Origin: an uncultured Lachnospiraceae bacterium
GTDB lineage: Bacteria > Bacillota > Clostridia > Lachnospirales > Lachnospiraceae
Direction: 5' to 3'
Length of the DNA stretch: 9,173 nucleotides
Assembly (NCBI GenBank): GCA_947177925.1
Contig: CAMWWJ010000125.1
Span: 1 to 9,173 of the forward strand
The translations under genes and the position numbers were made by a program. The notes under the pieces are model-generated. The model was not told where the DNA came from, made no database searches, and saw only the letters and a list, made by a program, of their open reading frames with translations. This document shows, one piece after another, positions 5,728-9,173 of the stretch (positions are counted from its first letter, which is position 1; each line of letters begins with the position of its first letter).

Positions 5728-6716
5728 GCTTTCTTCTCATCCTTTTCCCTGATAATATAAATTGGTCTTTTCTTTGTCTCCAAATATGTCTTAGACAAGT
5801 ACGTGGACAATATGCCAACGCATAATAGCTGCACACCTCCCATTAAAATAATGACACACATCATGGAGGGCCACCCTGCCACCGGATCGCCATATACCAA
5901 AGCTCTTATTACAATAAATATCAGACTTATAAAGGCCAGCATGCAACAAATAATCCCGATGGCAGAGGCAAGATTTAAAAGTTTTGTTGAAAAAGCCACA
6001 ATTCCTTCCATTGCATAAGAAAACAATTTCCATATCGACCATTTTGTATTTCCTGCACTACGTTCAACATTTTCATACTCTATCCATTTCGTTTTAAAAC
6101 CAATCCAACTAAATATTCCTTTCGAAAAACGATTATATTCGCCAACAGAAATAATTGCGTCTGCTACATTTCTATTCATGAAGCGATAGTCCCTTGCACC
6201 AGACACAATTTCAATATCTGACAATTTATTGATCACTTTATAAAAGGATTCCGATAAAAATGAACGAATCCTCCCTTCGCCTTTCCGATTAATCCGCATG
6301 GCTGCAGCACAATCATATCCTTCCACCACTACTGCACGATACATATCGGACAGCAAATTCGGAGAGTCCTGTAAATCCACATCCATGGTAACCACATAGT
6401 CACCATCTGCATTATGTAAGCCTGCTAAAATAGCAGCTTCCTTTCCAAAATTTCTTGAAAAAGAAATAAAGTGAACTTTGTTATTCCTTTCCGCCAACTC
6501 CTTTATTATTTTCAACGAACCATCTGTACTGCCATCGTCTATGAAAACATACTCCCACTGCAGCTTTTCCAAAATTCCTTTTTTAAGCAAGGATTCCATA
6601 GCTTCATAATAAATAGATATCGTTTCCTTTTCATTATAGCATGGAATCACAAAGCTTACTTTTTCTACTGTATCTGGATTTTTCATTGTAAGTAATTCTG
6701 CTAAATTAGATTGCAC
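5724..6716 (-). CDS. GtrB-like polyprenyl-phosphate glycosyltransferase (GT2, two C-terminal TM segments)
   Basis: The 330-residue protein has a GT2 GT-A domain: VSFVIPCYNE (20-29), YVFIDDGSTDGS (56-67), SFSRNFGKEAA (85-95) and the metal-binding DVD at 112-114 in TMDVDLQD. Two membrane segments follow at about 246-275 and 283-308, and the tail is positively charged. This is the architecture of GtrB, CsbB, YkcC and dolichol-phosphate-mannose synthase-like enzymes, which load a sugar onto undecaprenyl phosphate on the inner face. The start is GTG at 6716 with GGGAG 9 bases upstream inside the Xre gene, which it overlaps by 11 bp. An ATG at codon 11 lacks a binding site. The gene ends in an ATGA overlap with the GT-C gene. 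No GtrA-type flippase is present, so another protein must flip the lipid-linked sugar. Confidence 0.88.
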   Translation of the reverse strand: MQSNLAELLTMKNPDTVEKVSFVIPCYNEKETISIYYEAMESLLKKGILEKLQWEYVFIDDGSTDGSLKIIKELAERNNKVHFISFSRNFGKEAAILAGLHNADGDYVVTMDVDLQDSPNLLSDMYRAVVVEGYDCAAAMRINRKGEGRIRSFLSESFYKVINKLSDIEIVSGARDYRFMNRNVADAIISVGEYNRFSKGIFSWIGFKTKWIEYENVERSAGNTKWSIWKLFSYAMEGIVAFSTKLLNLASAIGIICCMLAFISLIFIVIRALVYGDPVAGWPSMMCVIILMGGVQLLCVGILSTYLSKTYLETKKRPIYIIREKDEKKA

Positions 6717-6927
6717 TTTTTTTCACTCCCTGCTCTTTATCAGGAAATAGAACCTCTTCAATCTTGTCCTTATACTTATTACCTGTTCTATGTCCATATA
6801 AAATCAAATTCAAATATTGTGGCGTAGTTCCCACCTTTCTTGCCAATTCTGTCTGAGTCATATTCAAATCAATGAGTTCCCTTTTTACCTTTTTTCCAAA
6901 AGATGTTAATTTCTGCTGCGACACCAC
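6706..6927 (-). CDS. Small Xre/Cro-type HTH protein leading the glycosyltransferase operon
   Basis: The 73-residue protein is essentially a single helix-turn-helix domain: FGKKVKRELIDLNMTQTELA, then RKVGTTPQYLNLILYGHRTG at about residues 30-49, then a short helix and a basic tail. It is the first gene of an operon with a GtrB-like enzyme and a GT-C transferase. The translational overlap with the former suggests all three are made together, with this protein repressing its own operon through the CTTAAT sites around the promoter. The start is GTG at 6927 or, more likely, the adjacent in-frame GTG at 6924, because GGAGG (6936-6932) lies 4 and 7 bases away respectively. The fold is well supported, the target site is inferred. 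Confidence 0.8.
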   Translation of the reverse strand: MVSQQKLTSFGKKVKRELIDLNMTQTELARKVGTTPQYLNLILYGHRTGNKYKDKIEEVLFPDKEQGVKKSAI

Positions 6928-6931
6928 GTCA

Positions 6932-6936
6932 CCTCC
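6932..6936 (-). promoter_or_regulatory. Ribosome binding site deciding the start of the small Xre gene
   Basis: AAGGAGG precedes two consecutive GTG codons (6927 and 6924). The distance from GGAGG is 4 bases to the first and 7 to the second, which favours the second and would shorten the protein by one residue. Confidence 0.5.
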
Positions 6937-6986
6937 TTGTGAAAAGTCCTTTGTTTGTGTTAAGGTAATGATGTAAATTTACTTCT

Positions 6987-7042
6987 CTTAATTATATTAA
7001 GATTTCTTAATTTTGTAAAGTAAAAAATTCCAATATCTTAAT
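6987..7042. promoter_or_regulatory. Cluster of CTTAAT/ATTAAG half-sites between divergent Xre genes
   Basis: CTTAAT occurs at 6987-6992, 7006-7011 and 7037-7042, and its inverse ATTAAG at 6996-7001. They form two overlapping inverted repeats: CTTAAT-TAT-ATTAAG (6987-7001) and ATTAAG-ATTT-CTTAAT (6996-7011). The first three half-sites are spaced 9-10 bp, about one helical turn, across the leftward promoter. This is a good candidate operator for one or both flanking Xre proteins. A/T-rich background makes chance matches easier. Confidence 0.5.
6991..7019 (-). promoter_or_regulatory. Promoter of the Xre-GtrB-GT-C operon
   Basis: On the minus strand TTTACA (7019-7014), an exact 17-bp spacer and TATAAT (6996-6991) make the best promoter match in the window (11 of 12 consensus bases). 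The leader would be nearly 60 bases. The -10 lies inside CTTAATTATATTAAG and the spacer holds most of ATTAAGATTTCTTAAT. Confidence 0.75.
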
Positions 7043-7082
7043 TAAATTGTTGGAAATAATAAAAAGGAGGTGGAATATAAAT

Positions 7083-7421
7083 ATGACAATCAGTGAACGA
7101 ATTTTTTTACTTCTTAAGGAGAAAGGATTAACGCAGAAAGCATTATCAGAATATACAGGTATTTCTCAGCCTGCCATTACGGATTGGAAAAAGAAAGGAA
7201 CCAATCCATCTGCAGATAAAATAGTCAAATTGTCTGAATTTCTGGGAGTTTCTGTATATTACTTATTAACCGGAAAAGAAGAAAGTTTTCCCGCATCGCA
7301 AAATACAGATATTGATATGCTGTTAGAACTGTATAACTCCCTTACTGATTTTGAAAAAGGACGATTATTAGGCAATCTTGAAGAGTATTTAAAATCTTCC
7401 AATAGCTTTTTATGTACTTAA
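7083..7421 (+). CDS. Xre-family HTH regulator, divergent
   Basis: The 112-residue protein has a complete Cro/C1-type helix-turn-helix at about residues 3-64 (ISERIFLLLKEKGLTQKALS, then EYTGISQPAITDWKKKGTNP, then IVKLSEFLGVSVYYLLTGKE), the pattern of phage-like and element-borne repressors. A C-terminal helical tail of about 45 residues probably dimerises. I chose the ATG at 7083 because the HTH begins right after it and AAAGGAGG precedes it, although the 12-base spacing is long. An upstream TTG at 7047 would place the binding site inside the coding region. It is the only plus-strand gene in the window and is transcribed away from the glycosyltransferase operon, sharing its regulatory region. 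It probably represses that operon, itself, or both. Confidence 0.85.
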   Translation: MTISERIFLLLKEKGLTQKALSEYTGISQPAITDWKKKGTNPSADKIVKLSEFLGVSVYYLLTGKEESFPASQNTDIDMLLELYNSLTDFEKGRLLGNLEEYLKSSNSFLCT

Positions 7422-7506
7422 ATTTTGCCCTTTTTGATGTATTTTTACATCATTTGTTAACTGCACGATTTTCCCATGAAGGACATGTCCCCTTGGAATT
7501 TTAACT
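7422..7506. other. Convergent spacer with a GGACATGTCC palindrome
   Basis: The spacer between the convergent Xre and PseC-like genes contains the perfect 10-bp palindrome GGACATGTCC at 7481-7490 within AAGGACATGTCCCCTT. No ORF or RNA gene is visible. The palindrome resembles a degraded AAGGGG...CCCCTT-type repeat, but one copy alone proves nothing. Confidence 0.35.
7435..7452 (+). terminator. Weak hairpin after the divergent Xre gene
   Basis: TGATGTA-TTTT-TACATCA is a 7-bp perfect stem 14 bases after the stop codon. It has low GC and only three T's behind it, so it is at best a weak terminator. Confidence 0.3.
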
Positions 7507-7551
7507 AAAAAAACAGAGATTCCAGAAAAATTATTTTTTCTGAAATCTCTG
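7507..7551 (-). terminator. Intrinsic terminator of the PseC-like gene
   Basis: Read on the minus strand, CAGAGATTTCAGAAAAA pairs across a 3-4 base loop with TTTTTCTGGAATCTCTG, giving a stem of about 16 pairs with one mismatch, and is followed by seven T's (7513-7507). It lies 20 bases after the PseC-like stop codon. The hairpin could also help stop plus-strand transcripts, but that side lacks a T-run. Confidence 0.85.
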
Positions 7552-7571
7552 AAATATCTCATCAACCAGTC

Positions 7572-8699
7572 CTATTTTCCCACTATCTCTTTCACTTGCT
7601 CAATTACATAATCCTGCTCTTCAAAAGTCAGTCCATAATACAGCGGCAGACTAATAAAATTCTCATAAACCGCTTCTGCATTCTTGCAACACACATCCTT
7701 GTACCCATTTTCCTGATAATACGGATGCTTATAAACCGGAATATAATGCACGTTCACTCCGATTCCCGCTGCCCGGAGCTTGTCAAAGATTTCTTTTCGT
7801 CTTCCCTCCGGCACTTGAATCACGTACAAATGATAGCTGTTATTGCAGCCCTCTATCTGCTTTGGACAAATGATTCCCTCTACCTGTTCAAATGCCTCGT
7901 TATATCTTGCAACAAGCTCTCTACGCTTCGCAACAAACCGATCCAGCTTTTTCATCTGGGAAATTCCCAGCGCACATTGTAAATCCGTTATTCTATAATT
8001 ATATCCTAAATCCAGCTGCTCATAGTACCAGCCGCCTTCATTTTTATGCATCAGCTTTTCATCCCTGGTAATTCCATGGCTCCGAAACAGCACAAGACGT
8101 TCATATAAATGGTCGTCGTTTGTAAGAATCATGCCGCCCTCTCCGGTAGTAATATGCTTTACCGGATGGAAGCTGAAGGTAGTCATATCCGAAAGCGCGC
8201 CGATTTTTTTCCCTTTATAGTCGGCTCCAAGGGCATGCGCTGCATCCTCAATCACAATCAGGTTATGCTTCCCCGCAATTTCATGGATTTCGTCCATTTC
8301 ACAAGGTTGTCCTGTAAAATGAACCGCAATAATGGCTTTTGTACGCTCTGTAATCTTTCTTTCAATATCCGCAGGGTCAATATTATAGGAATCCGCCTTT
8401 ACATCTGCAAAAACCGGCTTTGCCCCGCAGTATAATGCACAGTTGGCAGAAGCCGCAAAGGTAATGGGAGTGGTGATTACTTCATCTCCCTCATCGATTC
8501 CCGCCGCAAAGCAGGCTGCATGCAGAGCAGCCGTTCCGTTGGCAATTGCCACCGCATATTTGGCACCTGTATAGTCCGCAACGGCCTTTTCAAATGCTGT
8601 GATACTGGGCCCTGTAGTCAGGTAATCGGATTTCAATACATCTACTACTGCCTGAATATCATCTTCTTCAATGGTCTGTCTTCCATATGGTATATTCAT
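7572..8699 (-). CDS. pseC: PseC-like PLP-dependent sugar aminotransferase (DegT/DnrJ/EryC1 family)
   Basis: The 375-residue, full-length protein matches the DegT/DnrJ/EryC1/StrS fold. It has the PseC-type N-terminus IPYGRQTIEEDDI and the cofactor-binding NGTAALHAA (54-62). EDAAHALGADYKG lies at 151-163, and the PLP lysine is Lys181 in SFHPVKHITTGEGG. RSHGITRDE and LGYNYRITDLQCALG follow. PseC transfers an amino group from glutamate to the 4-keto sugar UDP-2-acetamido-2,6-dideoxy-beta-L-arabino-hexos-4-ulose, the second step of pseudaminic acid synthesis, in the cytoplasm. Close relatives act on other 4-keto sugars, so the exact product depends on neighbours outside the window (a PseB-type dehydratase would be expected to the right). 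GGGAG lies 9 bases before the ATG. The membrane-protein gene ends 34 bp upstream on the same strand, so they are probably cotranscribed. Confidence 0.8.
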   Translation of the reverse strand: MNIPYGRQTIEEDDIQAVVDVLKSDYLTTGPSITAFEKAVADYTGAKYAVAIANGTAALHAACFAAGIDEGDEVITTPITFAASANCALYCGAKPVFADVKADSYNIDPADIERKITERTKAIIAVHFTGQPCEMDEIHEIAGKHNLIVIEDAAHALGADYKGKKIGALSDMTTFSFHPVKHITTGEGGMILTNDDHLYERLVLFRSHGITRDEKLMHKNEGGWYYEQLDLGYNYRITDLQCALGISQMKKLDRFVAKRRELVARYNEAFEQVEGIICPKQIEGCNNSYHLYVIQVPEGRRKEIFDKLRAAGIGVNVHYIPVYKHPYYQENGYKDVCCKNAEAVYENFISLPLYYGLTFEEQDYVIEQVKEIVGK

Positions 8700-8733
8700 C
8701 TTTCTACACTCCCTTGTCTTTTCATCTTTTATT

Positions 8734-9173
8734 TTAGGTCTCTTTTTTGCATATCCAGCATGTCATGTAATACAACAGGCACCAAAACATATTTAAAAAC
8801 ACAGAGTAATAATAATTAGGCCTGCTCCATGGCGCCATTAGTATTATAACTGCTAAAACTGCCAAATTCAATGCTGATATAAGAAAATACTGGTAATTCT
8901 TTTTAAATAATGCTACAAAAGCAGTAAAAATCATGCCTCCCGCAAGCACCAGCTTTATAATCCCCGCAATACCGGAATTATCTAAACTTTTTTTGTAGTT
9001 GCCGCTTGGGATATATTTGGCAAGAAATGCTTTCGTTTCCTTCCCCCCCAGCTTTAAATCATATGTTTCCAGATTTTCCTCTCCGGCATCATATAACTCA
9101 AATGCCGAGGCATAAGGTAGAAGCTCTCTTACATTTTCCATTGTTTCACTACCAAAATCCACCGAAAGCCTCA
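8734..9173 (-). CDS. C-terminal part of an unrecognised membrane protein, open at the window edge
   Basis: The reading frame stays open through the last base, so the true start probably lies beyond the window. A GTG at 9162 with GAGG 6 bases upstream is a possible but less likely start giving 142 residues. The visible part has a soluble, acidic N-terminal stretch of about 60 residues. Three hydrophobic segments follow, at about residues 64-86, 90-110 and 117-138, and the protein ends in CKKET. I do not recognise the family; a C-terminal membrane domain of a glycan-related protein would fit the neighbouring PseC-like gene. It ends 34 bp before that gene and probably shares its transcript. Confidence 0.6.
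   Translation of the reverse strand, partial: RLSVDFGSETMENVRELLPYASAFELYDAGEENLETYDLKLGGKETKAFLAKYIPSGNYKKSLDNSGIAGIIKLVLAGGMIFTAFVALFKKNYQYFLISALNLAVLAVIILMAPWSRPNYYYSVFLNMFWCLLYYMTCWICKKET

Noticed and set aside
7047..7082. A TTG start at 7047 extending the divergent Xre protein by 12 residues
   Set aside because: The extension encodes the AAAGGAGG ribosome binding site itself and sits before the first helix of the HTH. The ATG at 7083 is the natural start.
7481..7496. A REP-type or IS200-linked palindrome (AAGGACATGTCCCCTT)
   Set aside because: A single imperfect copy with no transposase nearby is not enough. It is kept only as a low-confidence note.
1..9173. tRNA, rRNA and riboswitch searches by eye
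   Set aside because: No cloverleaf-like arrangement with CCA-adjacent acceptor stem, rRNA motif or conserved riboswitch core was recognised on either strand.

Overview
The window looks like chromosomal DNA from a low-to-mid GC Gram-positive anaerobe of the Clostridia, most likely a Lachnospiraceae-type organism. This rests on strong GGAGG-type ribosome binding sites, GTG/TTG starts, A/T-rich intergenic DNA, and a Clostridia-style PD-(D/E)XK 'transposase-like' protein. It is an inference from style, not a species assignment. Almost every gene reads on the minus strand; one small regulator (7083-7421) reads on the plus strand.

Left part (1-4016) holds three independent defence-like modules, all reading leftward. 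(i) At 106-1770, three genes overlap by 7-8 bp in the order Xre repressor, ImmA/IrrE zinc peptidase, PIN-domain nuclease. They have a clear promoter whose spacer carries the palindrome TTTGTCACAAA, with a second copy just upstream, which is the layout of an autoregulated toxin-antitoxin or stress/phage switch. (ii) At 1974-2876 lies a protein with the class III nucleotide-cyclase fold pattern and unusual active-site residues. Its gene is bracketed by an exact 16-bp direct repeat (1882-1897 and 2995-3010). (iii) At 3141-4016 lies an Rpn/PD-(D/E)XK nuclease with an in-frame 12-bp tandem repeat tract. Just before that tract is a good internal ribosome binding site and ATG that would give a separate 82-residue C-terminal protein.

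Middle part (4222-7421) is a surface-glycosylation operon led by a regulator. A 73-residue Xre protein overlaps a GtrB-like polyprenyl-phosphate glycosyltransferase by 11 bp, which overlaps a GT-C membrane glycosyltransferase by 4 bp. The operon has a near-consensus promoter (TTTACA, 17 bp, TATAAT) embedded in a cluster of CTTAAT/ATTAAG half-sites. A second, divergent Xre gene starts on the other side of this cluster. The resemblance is to serotype-conversion gtr cassettes, with a Cro-like regulator where a GtrA flippase would be expected.

Right part (7507-9173) has the C-terminal portion of a membrane protein running off the edge, followed by a PseC-like PLP sugar aminotransferase and a strong intrinsic terminator. 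This suggests pseudaminic-acid-type glycan or flagellin-glycosylation functions beyond the right edge.

Together the window reads as an accessory region in which nuclease/TA-type defence genes sit next to regulated surface-glycan genes, both commonly linked to phage interaction. The least ordinary observations are the internal start in the Rpn-like gene, the repeat-bracketed cyclase-like gene and the Xre-led glycosyltransferase operon.
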